Shown here in pieces: positions 16,087 to 27,254 of a stretch of 64,000 nucleotides of DNA. Under the pieces are notes generated by a model. The model was not told the origin of the DNA. It saw only the letters and a program-made list of their open reading frames with translations, and did not search any database. The stretch's first letter is position 1. The number at the start of each line of letters is the position of its first letter. The stretch lies in contig NZ_BJMN01000045.1 in NCBI RefSeq assembly GCF_006539185.1, positions 1-64,000 of the forward strand, written 5' to 3'. A program made the translations under genes and the position numbers. This DNA is from Streptomyces gardneri (GTDB lineage: Bacteria > Actinomycetota > Actinomycetes > Streptomycetales > Streptomycetaceae).

Positions 16087-16119
16087 GCCCGGGTCCACGG
16101 ACGACCCGTGGACCCGGGC
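16087..16119. terminator. Perfect 14-bp hairpin after ybjQ
   Basis: Arms GCCCGGGTCCACGG and CCGTGGACCCGGGC enclose a 5-base loop (acgac). It follows the minus-strand YbjQ-type gene and precedes the channel gene, so it probably separates the two transcripts. No T-run follows. Confidence 0.75.
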
Positions 16120-16131
16120 GGACCCGCCCGG

Positions 16132-16500
16132 CTAGGCGCGTGGGGCGATCACCACGGCCGTTCCGTAGGCGCACACCTCCGTGCCCACGTCCGCCGCCTC
16201 CGTGACGTCGAAGCGGAACATCAGCACGGCGTTCGCGCCGCGCGACTGGGCCTGCTCCACCAGACGTTCCATCGCCTGGTTCCGGGTCTGCACCAGGGTC
16301 TTCGTCAGACCCTTCAGCTCGCCGCCGATCATCGACTTCAGGCCCGCGCCGATCTGGCTGCCCAGATGGCGCGAGCGCACGGTGAGCCCGAAGACCTCAC
16401 CGATGACCTGTCTGACCTCGAAGCCCGGCACGTCGTTCGTCGTCACGACCAGCACGTCGGGATGCGGCTCCTGGCCGCCTCCGTACTCCTCGATGCCCAT
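16132..16500 (-). CDS. YbjQ/UPF0145-family protein
   Basis: The 122-residue protein contains the family pattern VVTTNDVPGFEVRQVIGEVFGLTVRS, then RNQAMERLVEQAQSRGANAVLMFRFD and AYGTAVVI. YbjQ proteins form pentamers and are sometimes labelled heavy-metal-binding, but their function is not established. The ATG at 16500 is preferred over 16506 because GGAGG then lies 9 bases upstream instead of 3. It stands alone between divergent dedA and the terminator. Confidence 0.9.
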   Translation of the reverse strand: MGIEEYGGGQEPHPDVLVVTTNDVPGFEVRQVIGEVFGLTVRSRHLGSQIGAGLKSMIGGELKGLTKTLVQTRNQAMERLVEQAQSRGANAVLMFRFDVTEAADVGTEVCAYGTAVVIAPRA

Positions 16501-16660
16501 CGGCATACACCTCCTGGCCCCCCACCCTCGGGCCCGGGGGCCCGCTCCGCATCCCGTGGGCGCCAGGTGGAACCGGTCGCCTGCCGTCCACGTTGATAGC
16601 TTGGGGCGAGCCGTCCCCCCATGCCCCCATGCCCCCACTGACCGCAGGAGCCCGGAACCC

Positions 16661-17398
16661 GTGAACACGCTTGCCCTCGGACCGAGCTGGCTGGACCCGG
16701 ACTATCTGATCGGAGAGTTCGGTCTGATCGGTGTCCTCGTCATCGTCTTCGCCGAGTCCGGACTCCTCATCGGCTTCTTCCTGCCCGGCGACTCGCTGCT
16801 CTTCACCACCGGGCTGCTCGTCACCACCGAGAAGCTCGACAAGCCGCTGTGGCTGGTGTGCACCCTGATCGTGGCCGCCGCCATCATCGGCGACCAGGTG
16901 GGCTACCTGTTCGGCCGAAAGGTGGGCCCGGCCCTCTTCAAGCGACCCGACTCCAAGCTCTTCAAGCAGGAGAACGTCGCGAAGGCGCACGAGTTCTTCG
17001 AGAAGCACGGCCCGAAGTCGCTGATCCTGGCCCGCTTCGTCCCCATCGTGCGGACGTTCACGCCGATCATCGCCGGCGTCAGCCGGATGAACTACCGCTC
17101 GTTCATCACGTTCAACATCATCGGCGGCGTGCTGTGGGGCGCGGGCGTGACCCTGCTCGGGGCCTCCCTCGGCAAGATCGACTTCGTGCACCAGCACATC
17201 GAGATGATCCTCGTCGGGATCGTCCTGATCTCCGTGATCCCGATCGTGATCGAGTTCCTCCGGGCCCGCTCCCAGTCCAAGAAGGCCAAGGCCGAGGGCG
17301 AGCACGGAGACCCGAGCGGCCACGGGACCCACGGCGGCCACGACGCCCCCGGCACCCCCAACCCCCCGTCCTCCCGCGGCCGCCACGCCAAGCGCTAG
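16661..17398 (+). CDS. DedA-family membrane protein
   Basis: The 245-residue protein has the DedA/SNARE-associated core: FAESGLLIGFFLPGDSLLF, QVGYLFGRKVGP, FFEKHGPKSLILARFVPIVRTFTPIIAGVSRMNYRSF (read as successive motifs) and NIIGGVLWGAG. DedA proteins act in undecaprenyl-phosphate or phospholipid flipping and in membrane homeostasis. About five membrane segments are visible. The C-terminal tail is hydrophilic and rich in Gly/His/Asp (GHGTHGGHD). The start is GTG 16661 with AGGAG upstream. It converges on the ThrE-like gene with 7 bases between. Confidence 0.92.
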   Translation: MNTLALGPSWLDPDYLIGEFGLIGVLVIVFAESGLLIGFFLPGDSLLFTTGLLVTTEKLDKPLWLVCTLIVAAAIIGDQVGYLFGRKVGPALFKRPDSKLFKQENVAKAHEFFEKHGPKSLILARFVPIVRTFTPIIAGVSRMNYRSFITFNIIGGVLWGAGVTLLGASLGKIDFVHQHIEMILVGIVLISVIPIVIEFLRARSQSKKAKAEGEHGDPSGHGTHGGHDAPGTPNPPSSRGRHAKR

Positions 17399-17405
17399 AC
17401 AGGTT

Positions 17406-19064
17406 CTAGAAGCCCCTGGTGCGCTTCGCGGCCCTGCGGGCCGCCGCCGCACCGGGGGCCTGCATGAAGAGGCGCGCCAGCTCGCTCCCCAGGTTCACCC
17501 CGATGGCGATCGCCAGGGCCAGGGCCGCCGCCTTCGCCAGTGAGGCGAAGCCCTGGTCCAGGTTGTTCTGGGCGATCGCGAGCACCCCGAAGTACGTCGC
17601 CGAACCGGGCAGCAGCGGCCCGATCGCCGCCGTCACGTACGGCAGCGACGACGTGTGGTGGTACCGGGCGATCAGCTGCCCGAAGAGCCCCACCAGGCCG
17701 GCCGCCACGGCCGTCGCCATCACCGTCGACCCCTCCGCCGTCACCGCGATCGACGCGTAGATCACCCACGCCACCCCGCCGTTCAGCGTCGCGAAGAGCA
17801 CCGTCGCCCGCGACTGCTGCAACAGGATCGCGAAGGTCGCGCACAGCACCATCGACGCCAGGATCTGCGTCACCGGCCGCTCCACCGCCCGCAGCGCCCC
17901 CTCGGGGTTCAGCTGCGCGTCGAACTGCACGGCGACGTACAGCACGGACAGCACGCCCACCACGATCGCGACGAAGAAGTACGCGACCTCCAGGAGCCGG
18001 GCCGAGGCCGTGATGTAGAAGCCCGTCAGACCGTCCTGCACGGCCGCCACCAGCGCCCGCCCCGGAATCAGCGCGAACAGACCACCGGTGATCACCGCCG
18101 AGGGCCGCAGGTCCGCGTGGAGCAGCGTCAGGAGCACACCCATCGCCGCCGGCGGCATCGCCGCCACCAGGAACTGGTAGAACTCCGGCAGCCCGCGTCC
18201 CGCGCACAGCCAGGCCAGCCGGTCGCCGAGCACCGCGCCCAGCGCGGCCACGAAGAAGACCGTCGGCCCGCCGCCGAGCAGCACCGAGGCGGCACCCGCC
18301 AGCACTCCCGCCGCCGCCGTGAGGACCCACCCCGGATACGGGTGCCGGTTCCGCCGGATCTCCGCGAGCCTGCGGTACGCCTCCTCGGGCGTCACCTCGT
18401 GCGCCCGCGCGTTGATGTCCGCGAGCAGCGTGTACACCGCCGCGAGCCGCGTGTAGTCCGTGCCCCGCCGCCGTACCGTCCGGTTCGCCGTGACCGGGTC
18501 GTCCACGAGCGACGGCTGGTACGTGACGGACAGCAGGGTGAAGGTGACCGTCGGCTCGACCCGGTCCAGACCGTACGAGCGGCAGATCGCGAACATCGCC
18601 GCCTCGACGTCCTCCGCGCCCTCCCCGCCCGCGAGCAGCAGCTCGCCGATACGCAGGGTCAGGTCGAGGACGCGCGGCACCGAAGGACCGGACTCGTCCT
18701 CCTTGCGGGCCGCCTCCGGCACCGGCCGCTCGTGCACCGGCAGCCGCAGCATGGTCCGCATCCGGTCCTGCCACGGCGCGTCCTGCGAGAGCCGCACCAT
18801 CGGCACCCCGTACGCCGGGGTGAACACCGGCGGCGAGCTCTTCGCCGAGTACGTGGCGGGCGTCGCGAACGCCGAACCCTCCTGCTCCGGCGGCGGCTCC
18901 GGGGTCAGACCGGACGGCAGGGAGAACTCGGAGGTCGGATGCTCCTCCTCGGGCGGTGCCGGCTGCTCCACCCCGGCCGGCGGGACGAACGCGCTCCGCG
19001 CCTCGTCCGACTGAGGCTTCCGGTCCTCCGGAGCCTCTTCGGGGCCCTCCGGCTCCGCCACCAC
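17406..19064 (-). CDS. ThrE-type threonine/serine exporter family protein
   Basis: The 552-residue protein has a long acidic, proline-rich cytoplasmic region (about 1-130), a ThrE soluble motif (RIGELLLAGGEGAEDVEAAM), and about ten membrane segments in two halves (ThrE and ThrE_2 domains). An AGAASVLLGGGPTVFFVAAL segment lies in the first half and LLPGSATYFGVLAI in the second. Corynebacterial ThrE exports threonine and serine; the substrate here is inferred from family. GTG or ATG starts exist nearby; the start used gives the usual domain order. Confidence 0.88.
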   Translation of the reverse strand: MVAEPEGPEEAPEDRKPQSDEARSAFVPPAGVEQPAPPEEEHPTSEFSLPSGLTPEPPPEQEGSAFATPATYSAKSSPPVFTPAYGVPMVRLSQDAPWQDRMRTMLRLPVHERPVPEAARKEDESGPSVPRVLDLTLRIGELLLAGGEGAEDVEAAMFAICRSYGLDRVEPTVTFTLLSVTYQPSLVDDPVTANRTVRRRGTDYTRLAAVYTLLADINARAHEVTPEEAYRRLAEIRRNRHPYPGWVLTAAAGVLAGAASVLLGGGPTVFFVAALGAVLGDRLAWLCAGRGLPEFYQFLVAAMPPAAMGVLLTLLHADLRPSAVITGGLFALIPGRALVAAVQDGLTGFYITASARLLEVAYFFVAIVVGVLSVLYVAVQFDAQLNPEGALRAVERPVTQILASMVLCATFAILLQQSRATVLFATLNGGVAWVIYASIAVTAEGSTVMATAVAAGLVGLFGQLIARYHHTSSLPYVTAAIGPLLPGSATYFGVLAIAQNNLDQGFASLAKAAALALAIAIGVNLGSELARLFMQAPGAAAARRAAKRTRGF

Positions 19065-19135
19065 TCTTTCCGCCTCATCCCCAGGGAATCGTGGATTCCA
19101 GTATGAAGGTCCGAAGGTACGAAGGTGCGACAGAC

Positions 19136-19179
19136 GTGCGAAAGGCGGTACACCCGGAGGGGTGCACCGCCTTTCGCAC
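19136..19179. terminator. 14-bp hairpin after the pyrophosphatase gene
   Basis: Arms 19136-19149 (GTGCGAAAGGCGGT) and 19166-19179 are exact complements, with further CACCC/GGGTG pairing in the loop. It follows ppa on the minus strand and lies ahead of the ThrE-like gene. Just outside it, CGAAGGTN occurs nearly three times in tandem (19112-19138). Confidence 0.8.
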
Positions 19180-19220
19180 GATCAGAAGATCAGCCCGTCG
19201 GGGCCATCAGGACGCGGGGC

Positions 19221-19712
19221 TCAGTGGCCGCCCTGCTCCTTGGCGCGCGCGTAGGACTTCTCGATCTCTTCCTCGGCCTCGGCGCGACCGACCCAGTCGG
19301 CGCCCTCGACCGACTTGCCCGGCTCCAGGTCCTTGTAGACCTCGAAGAAGTGCTGGATCTCCAGGCGGTCGAACTCCGACACGTGGTGGATGTCCCGCAG
19401 GTGCTCCATGCGCGGGTCGGTGGCCGGGACGCACAGCAGCTTGTCGTCGCCGCCCGCCTCGTCCGTCATGCGGAACATGCCGATGACGCGGCACTTGATC
19501 AGGCAGCCCGGGAACGTGGGCTCGTCGAGGATGACGAGCGCGTCCAGCGGGTCGCCGTCCTCACCGAGGGTGTTCTCGACGTAGCCGTAGTCGGTCGGGT
19601 AGGCCGTCGACGTGAAGAGGCGACGGTCCAGACGGATGCGACCGGTCTCGTGGTCGACCTCGTACTTGTTACGCGATCCCTTGGGGATCTCGATGAGAAC
19701 GTCGAACTCCAC
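19221..19712 (-). CDS. ppa: Inorganic pyrophosphatase
   Basis: The 163-residue enzyme is a family I pyrophosphatase: (M)EFDVLIEIPKGSRNKYEVD, DYGYVENTLGEDGDPLDALV (metal-binding Asp cluster), and HHVSEFDRLEIQHFFEVYKD. It hydrolyses diphosphate to phosphate in the cytoplasm and drives biosynthesis. GTG 19712 was chosen because AGGAGG lies 8 bases upstream and homologues begin at EFDV. It is transcribed divergently from the carboxypeptidase gene, 102 bases away. Confidence 0.97.
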   Translation of the reverse strand: MEFDVLIEIPKGSRNKYEVDHETGRIRLDRRLFTSTAYPTDYGYVENTLGEDGDPLDALVILDEPTFPGCLIKCRVIGMFRMTDEAGGDDKLLCVPATDPRMEHLRDIHHVSEFDRLEIQHFFEVYKDLEPGKSVEGADWVGRAEAEEEIEKSYARAKEQGGH

Positions 19713-19814
19713 GGGTGGCTCCTCCTGAATCAACACAAGTGAATGCTCGCGACGACGCGCGGTGATTAAGTGTCCCTCACGGACGACCGTGATCGCGAAA
19801 GGGGCTGGTCAGCA

Positions 19815-21305
19815 ATGCCCGAGCCGAGGCTGTGGCAGCTCACGGCGGGCTCCGCCGCCCTCGGACTGGCCCTGGCCGCCGTGGCGGTGACCGCAGCAGG
19901 CCCGTGGGACTCGGGCCAGCGTACGGCCGAGCGGGCCCGCGCCGCCGCCCCCGCGGCAGGTGGCGCACATCACGCCCCGCCCCCGCCCCCCGCCAAGGCC
20001 AAGCCCCACCGCCCCGCGCCCGCCCCCAGCGCCCCCGGCGTCCTGCCCGCGCTCCACGCCCCGGCCGCCGCCGGCCGCCCCGCGGCCCGCCCCGCGGACC
20101 TCGCCGCCACCCTCGTACCGCTCCTTGCCGACCCCGGCCTCGGCCCGCTCCGCACGGCCTCCGTCGTCGACACCGCCACCGGTACCCAGCTGTACGGCGA
20201 AGGCGCCGGCACCCCCATGACGCCCGCCTCCACCGTCAAGATCGCCACCGTCGCGGCCGCGCTCTCCGCCCTCGGCCCCGACCACCGCATCCCCACCACC
20301 GTCACCGCCTCCGCCGACGGCCGCACCGTCACCCTCACGGGCGGCGGCGACCCCACCCTCGACCCGGCCCGCCTCGAGCGCCTCGCCGCCGACACCGCCC
20401 GCGCCCTCAAGACCCGCGGCCACACCTCCGTACGGCTCGCCTACGACACGAGCCTCTACGAGGGCACCGAGCTCCACCCCATCGGACCCAACGAGAACCT
20501 CGCCCCCGTCACCGCCCTCATGACCCGCGAAGGACGCCTCGACACGAGCGGCAGCGGCCCCGCGCCCCGCACCGCCGACCCGGCCGGCGACACCGCCACC
20601 GCCTTCGCCGCCCTCCTCACCGACGCCGGCATCAAGGTCACCGGAGCACCGACCAAGGCCACCAAGGCCACCGAGGACACGGGCCGGCCCGCCAAGGCCA
20701 CCGCCGAAGCCACCACCCCCGGCGCCGGCCCCGCCCCGAAGGCCGCCCCCCTCGCCCGTACGTACTCCGCCCCCCTCGCCGACCTCGCCGAGCGCACCCT
20801 CACCCTCAGCGACAACGACCTCGCCGAGGCCCTCGCCCGGCAGACCGCCCTCGCCCACGACCTGCCCGCGAGCTTCGAAGGCGCCGGCCAGGCCGTACGG
20901 GACGAACTCGCCGGGCTCGACCTCCCCCTCACCGGCGCCCGCTTCGCCGACGGCAGCGGACTCGACCGCCGCGACCGCGTCTCCGCCGCCCTCCTCACCG
21001 CCCTCCTCACCCGCGCGGCCGACCCGGCACACCCCGCCCTCCGCCCCGTCCTCACCGGCCTGCCCGTCGGCGGCTTCACCGGCACCCTCGCCGGCCGCTT
21101 CGACACGGCGCCCGCCACCGCCGGCGCCGGACTCGTCCGCGCCAAGACCGGCACCCTCACAGGCGTCAACACCCTCGCCGGGACGGTCGTCACCGCCGAC
21201 GGACGGCTCCTCGCCTTCGCGTTCCTCGCCGGCCGCACCCTCTCCCCGTACGAGGCACAGCCCGCCCTCGACCGACTCTCCGCCGCCCTCGCCGGCCGGC
21301 GCTGA
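19815..21305 (+). CDS. dacB: D-alanyl-D-alanine carboxypeptidase/endopeptidase, PBP4 type
   Basis: The 496-residue protein has an N-terminal membrane segment (about 9-28), a proline/alanine-rich stretch, and penicillin-binding motifs: STVK (residues about 139-142), SDN in LSDNDLAEAL, and KTGT in VRAKTGTLTGVNTLAG. It should trim peptidoglycan outside the membrane. A low-complexity KATKATED...PAKATAEATTPG insertion interrupts the region between the first and second motifs. ATG 19815 follows GAAAGGGG. The DUF2342 gene comes 93 bases later in the same direction. Confidence 0.93.
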   Translation: MPEPRLWQLTAGSAALGLALAAVAVTAAGPWDSGQRTAERARAAAPAAGGAHHAPPPPPAKAKPHRPAPAPSAPGVLPALHAPAAAGRPAARPADLAATLVPLLADPGLGPLRTASVVDTATGTQLYGEGAGTPMTPASTVKIATVAAALSALGPDHRIPTTVTASADGRTVTLTGGGDPTLDPARLERLAADTARALKTRGHTSVRLAYDTSLYEGTELHPIGPNENLAPVTALMTREGRLDTSGSGPAPRTADPAGDTATAFAALLTDAGIKVTGAPTKATKATEDTGRPAKATAEATTPGAGPAPKAAPLARTYSAPLADLAERTLTLSDNDLAEALARQTALAHDLPASFEGAGQAVRDELAGLDLPLTGARFADGSGLDRRDRVSAALLTALLTRAADPAHPALRPVLTGLPVGGFTGTLAGRFDTAPATAGAGLVRAKTGTLTGVNTLAGTVVTADGRLLAFAFLAGRTLSPYEAQPALDRLSAALAGRR

Positions 21306-21398
21306 GCACCGACCGACCCACGCCCGACCCGCACCCCACCGACGCCCGACCCGCTCCGAACCCGCACCGATCGGGCGCCGAGACCGTACGGTTGACGC

Positions 21399-22538
21399 AT
21401 GACGAGCATCGGTGGCGCAGGCACATCCGGGATGGTCGACTGGAACCTCGCGGTCGCGACCGCGACCCGCCTCGTGCGGCCCGGACCCGAAGTCAGCCGC
21501 GACGAGGCCCGCGAGGTCGTCGCCGAACTCCGCAAGCACGCCAAAGCCTCCGAGCAACACGTCCGCGCCTACACCCGGATGCTCCCCGAGGGCGCCGACG
21601 TCCACGACACCCCCGTCCTCGTCGTCGACCGCGCCGGCTGGATCAAGGCCAACGTCGCAGGCTTCCGCGAACTCCTCACCCCGCTCCTCGACAAGATGCA
21701 GGAACGCCGCGCGACCACCCCCGGAAACGCCGTCCTCGGCGCCGTCGGCGGCAAGGTCACCGGCGTCGAACTCGGCATGCTCCTGTCCTTCCTCGCCTCC
21801 CGCATCCTCGGCCAGTACGAGACCTTCGCCCCCGCCACCCGCGAACTCCCCGCCGGCGCCAACGGCGGCGGACGACTCCTCCTCGTCGCGCCCAACATCG
21901 TCCACGTCGAACGCGAACTCGACGTCACGCCCCACGACTTCCGGCTCTGGGTCTGCCTCCACGAGGAGACCCACCGCACCCAGTTCACCGCCGTCCCCTG
22001 GCTCCGCGACCACCTCCAGGGCGAGATCCAGTCCTTCCTCGCCGCCACCGACGTCGACCCCGGCACCTTCGTCGAACGCCTCCGCGAAGCCGCCCAGGCC
22101 CTCGCCGGCGGCCGCCCCGAGGGCGAGGTGGGCGAACCCGCCCCCTCCCTCGTCGAGATCGTCCAGACCCCCGAGCAGCGCGAGATCCTCGGCCGCCTCA
22201 CCGCCGTCATGTCCCTGCTCGAAGGCCACGCCGACTACGTCATGGACGGCGTCGGACCCGAGGTCGTCCCCTCCGTCGCGGAGATCCGCGAGAAGTTCCA
22301 GCAGCGCCGGGCCCGCGGCGCGTCCCGCCTCGACCTCGCCCTGCGCAAGCTCCTCGGCCTCGACGCCAAACTGCGCCAGTACCGCGACGGCGAGCGCTTC
22401 GTCCGCGCCGTCGTCGACCAGGTCGGCATGGACGGCTTCAACCGCGTGTGGACCTCCCCCAACACGCTCCCCACCAAGTCCGAGATCGCCGCCCCCGCCG
22501 ACTGGATCGCGAGGGTGCACCGTAAGGCAGACTCGTGA
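21399..22538 (+). CDS. Zinc-dependent metalloprotease-like protein (DUF2342 / F420-biosynthesis-associated)
   Basis: The 379-residue protein has a zincin motif in LWVCLHEETHRTQF (HEETH) and a downstream glutamate-rich region, LLEGHADYVMDGVG, as in the DUF2342 family. These proteins are widespread in actinobacteria, and the function is not established. The ATG at 21399 follows the 5' region GGTTGACGC with no strong ribosome site. It is followed by a 207-base gap in which I see no gene, only a weak GC-rich leader to tilS. Confidence 0.88.
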   Translation: MTSIGGAGTSGMVDWNLAVATATRLVRPGPEVSRDEAREVVAELRKHAKASEQHVRAYTRMLPEGADVHDTPVLVVDRAGWIKANVAGFRELLTPLLDKMQERRATTPGNAVLGAVGGKVTGVELGMLLSFLASRILGQYETFAPATRELPAGANGGGRLLLVAPNIVHVERELDVTPHDFRLWVCLHEETHRTQFTAVPWLRDHLQGEIQSFLAATDVDPGTFVERLREAAQALAGGRPEGEVGEPAPSLVEIVQTPEQREILGRLTAVMSLLEGHADYVMDGVGPEVVPSVAEIREKFQQRRARGASRLDLALRKLLGLDAKLRQYRDGERFVRAVVDQVGMDGFNRVWTSPNTLPTKSEIAAPADWIARVHRKADS

Positions 22539-22745
22539 GACAGGAGCGCCGGACGGCGCAGTGACACGGGAGAACAACCCGCCAATCACCCATCCGAGGG
22601 ACCCTGGGCATGGGGTGAGGCGTGCAATGCTCGGGTAACGGCCGGGTTTCTGTCACCATCGACGCACTCTGAGTGACCGAACCCCCCTTTCCGACCGTTA
22701 AGACTCCGACCGAGGCACCCCACCCCATCACGAAGGGCACCGGAC

Positions 22746-23756
22746 ATGGGTCCCCATCCTGCGGTCGCGGCGATACGCCTGGCGGTCCGCCGCGTACTCC
22801 ACGACGTCCTCACCGACCACACCACCGACCCCACCACCCCGGACGAGCCACTCGTCCTCGTCGCCTGCTCCGGCGGCGCCGACTCGATGGCGCTCGCCTC
22901 CGCACTCGCCTTCGAGACCCGCAAACTCCCCGTACGCGCCGGCGGCATCACCGTCGACCACGGCCTCCAGGACGGCTCCGACACCCGGGCCACCGAGGTC
23001 GCCGGACGCATGACCGCCCTCGGCCTCACCCCCGTCGAGGCCGTCACCGTCACCGTCGGCCGCGAAGGAGGACCCGAGGCCGCGGCCCGCGACGCGCGCT
23101 ACGCCGCCCTCGACGCCGCCGCCGAGCGCCACGGCGCCGCCGCGATCCTCCTCGGCCACACCCGCGACGACCAAGCGGAAACCGTCCTCCTCGGCCTCGC
23201 CCGCGGCTCCGGCATCCGCTCCCTGTCCGGCATGGCCGCCGTCTCCGGCGCCGCCGGCCGCTACCGGCGACCCTTCCTCCAGCTCGACCGCCAGACGATC
23301 CGCAAGGCCTGCATCGCGCAGGAACTCGCCGTCTGGGACGACCCCCACAACAGCGACCCCGCCTACACCCGCTCCCGCCTCCGCCACGAAGGCCTCCCCG
23401 CCCTCGAGAAGGCCCTCGGCAAGGGCGTCGTCGAAGCCCTCGCCCGGACGGCCCAGCTCTCCCGGGACGACGCCGACGCCCTCGACACCTGGGCCGCCGA
23501 CGCCGAGACCGCCGTACGCGACGAGGCGGGCGCCCTAGAGTGCGCCAAGCTCTTCGGCCTGCCCCCCGCCGTACGCCGCCGCGTCCTGCGCCGCGCCGTC
23601 ATCGCCGAGGGCGCCCCCGCCGGCTCCCTCTTCGCCCGCCACATCGAGGAAGTCGACCGGCTCATCACCGGCTGGCGCGGCCAAGGCGCCATCAACCTGC
23701 CCGGTCGCGTCGAAGCCCGCCGTCAGGGTGGCAGACTTGTCATCCGGCAAGGCTGA
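22746..23756 (+). CDS. tilS: tRNA(Ile)-lysidine synthetase
   Basis: The 336-residue enzyme has the ATP pyrophosphatase P-loop VACSGGADSMALASAL, TVDHGLQ and GHTRDDQAETVLLGLARGSG, all standard for TilS. It adds lysine to C34 of the CAU-anticodon tRNA(Ile) so that AUA is read as isoleucine. ATG 22746 has GAAGGG upstream. It leads the tilS-hpt-ftsH-folE order common in actinobacteria; hpt starts 27 bases after its stop. Confidence 0.96.
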   Translation: MGPHPAVAAIRLAVRRVLHDVLTDHTTDPTTPDEPLVLVACSGGADSMALASALAFETRKLPVRAGGITVDHGLQDGSDTRATEVAGRMTALGLTPVEAVTVTVGREGGPEAAARDARYAALDAAAERHGAAAILLGHTRDDQAETVLLGLARGSGIRSLSGMAAVSGAAGRYRRPFLQLDRQTIRKACIAQELAVWDDPHNSDPAYTRSRLRHEGLPALEKALGKGVVEALARTAQLSRDDADALDTWAADAETAVRDEAGALECAKLFGLPPAVRRRVLRRAVIAEGAPAGSLFARHIEEVDRLITGWRGQGAINLPGRVEARRQGGRLVIRQG

Positions 23757-23782
23757 CGCACGCTGCAACGAAAGTGACCCGG

Positions 23783-24337
23783 GTGAACGAGAAGGACATG
23801 GGCACCGACCTCCAGTCGGTGCTCATCACCAAGGAAGAGATCGACGCCAAGCTGGCAGAGCTGGCCGCGAAGATCGACGCGGAATACGCGGGCAAGGACC
23901 TGCTCATCGTCGGTGTCCTCAAGGGCGCGGTGATGGTGATGGCGGACCTGGCTCGCGCCCTGTCCACCCCCGTCACCATGGACTGGATGGCCGTCTCCTC
24001 CTACGGAGCCGGCACCCAGTCCTCCGGAGTCGTCAGGATCCTCAAGGACCTCGACACCGACATCAAGGGCAAGCACGTCCTGATCGTCGAGGACATCATC
24101 GACTCCGGCCTGACCCTGTCCTGGCTGCTGTCGAACCTCGGCTCCCGCGAGCCCGCCTCCCTGGAGGTCTGCACCCTCCTGCGGAAGCCCGAGGCCGCCA
24201 AGGTCGCCATCGACGTCAAGTGGATCGGCTTCGACATTCCGAACGAGTTCGTCGTCGGCTACGGCCTCGACTACGCGGAGAAGTACCGGAACCTTCCGTT
24301 CGTCGGCACGCTCGCCCCGCACGTCTACGGCGGCTGA
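23783..24337 (+). CDS. hpt: Hypoxanthine phosphoribosyltransferase
   Basis: The 184-residue enzyme has the PRPP-binding motif VLIVEDIIDSGLTLSWLL and the family segments GVLKGAVMVMADLARAL and SSYGAGTQSSGVV. It salvages hypoxanthine (and probably guanine) to the nucleotide. Candidate starts are GTG 23774, GTG 23783 and ATG 23798; I chose 23783 for its weak GAAAG at 9 bases. It follows tilS closely, and ftsH begins 171 bases on. Confidence 0.95.
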   Translation: MNEKDMGTDLQSVLITKEEIDAKLAELAAKIDAEYAGKDLLIVGVLKGAVMVMADLARALSTPVTMDWMAVSSYGAGTQSSGVVRILKDLDTDIKGKHVLIVEDIIDSGLTLSWLLSNLGSREPASLEVCTLLRKPEAAKVAIDVKWIGFDIPNEFVVGYGLDYAEKYRNLPFVGTLAPHVYGG

Positions 24338-24508
24338 ACAACCGGCCGGACGGGGAACCCGCACCGCCTTCCCCCCGTTGAACCACGGGAAGGCGGTCGC
24401 GGGCGACGATGCTGAGGTACCGTCCGAAGAACAGCTTTTTCACACAGCAGCTCTCACAGCAGCATTTTCCTACGGGCAGGAGGGACGGGGCGTTCTCGCT
24501 CCGTATGG

Positions 24509-26527
<2,019 letters not shown>

Positions 26528-26551
26528 CCAGCCGGAGACCCCGGAATGGAT

Positions 26552-26593
26552 GCCGCGCCCCCACAGGTTTTAGCCTGTGGGGGCGCGGCTTTT
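26552..26593. terminator. Rho-independent terminator after ftsH
   Basis: Arms CCGCGCCCCCACAGG and CCTGTGGGGGCGCGG (15 bp) enclose a 6-base loop (ttttag), followed by CTTTTC. It lies 24 bases after the ftsH stop and 35 before folE, so folE probably needs its own promoter. Confidence 0.88.
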
Positions 26594-26627
26594 CGCGCAC
26601 ACCTGTCAGACGGAACGAGGCACAGAG

Positions 26628-27236
26628 ATGACCGACCCGGTGACGCTGGACGGCGAGGGCACGATCGGCGAGTTCGACGAGAAGCGCGCCGAGAACGCCG
26701 TACGAGAGCTCCTCATCGCGGTCGGCGAGGACCCGGACCGTGAGGGCCTGCGCGAGACGCCGGCGCGGGTGGCGCGGGCGTACAAGGAGCTTTTCGCAGG
26801 GCTGTGGCAGACGCCCGAGGATGTCCTGACAACGACGTTCGACCTCGGGCACGACGAGATGGTCCTGGTGAAGGACATCGAACTGGTATCTCAGTGTGAA
26901 CATCATTTGCTGCCATTTCATGGCGTAGCTCACATCGGTTACATTCCAGCTGAATCGGGCAAAATTACCGGGCTGTCCAAGTTGGCTCGCCTCGTCGACG
27001 TCTTTGCCCGCCGTCCGCAGGTCCAGGAGCGCCTGACGACGCAGATCGCCGACTCGCTGATGCGGATCCTCGATGCTCGTGGTGCGATCGTCGTCATCGA
27101 GGCGGAGCACATGTGCATGGCTCTGCGTGGTGTCCGTAAGCCGGGCGCGAAGACGACGACCTCGGCGGTACGTGGGCAACTTCGTGACGCTACTACACGA
27201 TCCGAGGCAATGTCCCTGATACTGGCCCGTTCGTAG
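26628..27236 (+). CDS. folE: GTP cyclohydrolase I
   Basis: The 202-residue enzyme has the complete active site: VSQCEHHLLPFHG (zinc Cys90 and His93), GLSKLARLVDVFARRPQVQE and EHMCMALRG (third zinc ligand). It makes dihydroneopterin triphosphate from GTP, the first folate step. ATG 26628 follows GAACGAGGCACAG. Codon use is odd: about 19 of 29 codons from residue 85 to 113 end in A or T, versus about 7 of the first 84, and the last 22 codons are again A/T-rich. The other fol genes lie on the opposite strand beyond the intein-like remnant. Confidence 0.97.
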   Translation: MTDPVTLDGEGTIGEFDEKRAENAVRELLIAVGEDPDREGLRETPARVARAYKELFAGLWQTPEDVLTTTFDLGHDEMVLVKDIELVSQCEHHLLPFHGVAHIGYIPAESGKITGLSKLARLVDVFARRPQVQERLTTQIADSLMRILDARGAIVVIEAEHMCMALRGVRKPGAKTTTSAVRGQLRDATTRSEAMSLILARS

Positions 27237-27254
27237 CGGGCTGTCCGCGTTGCT

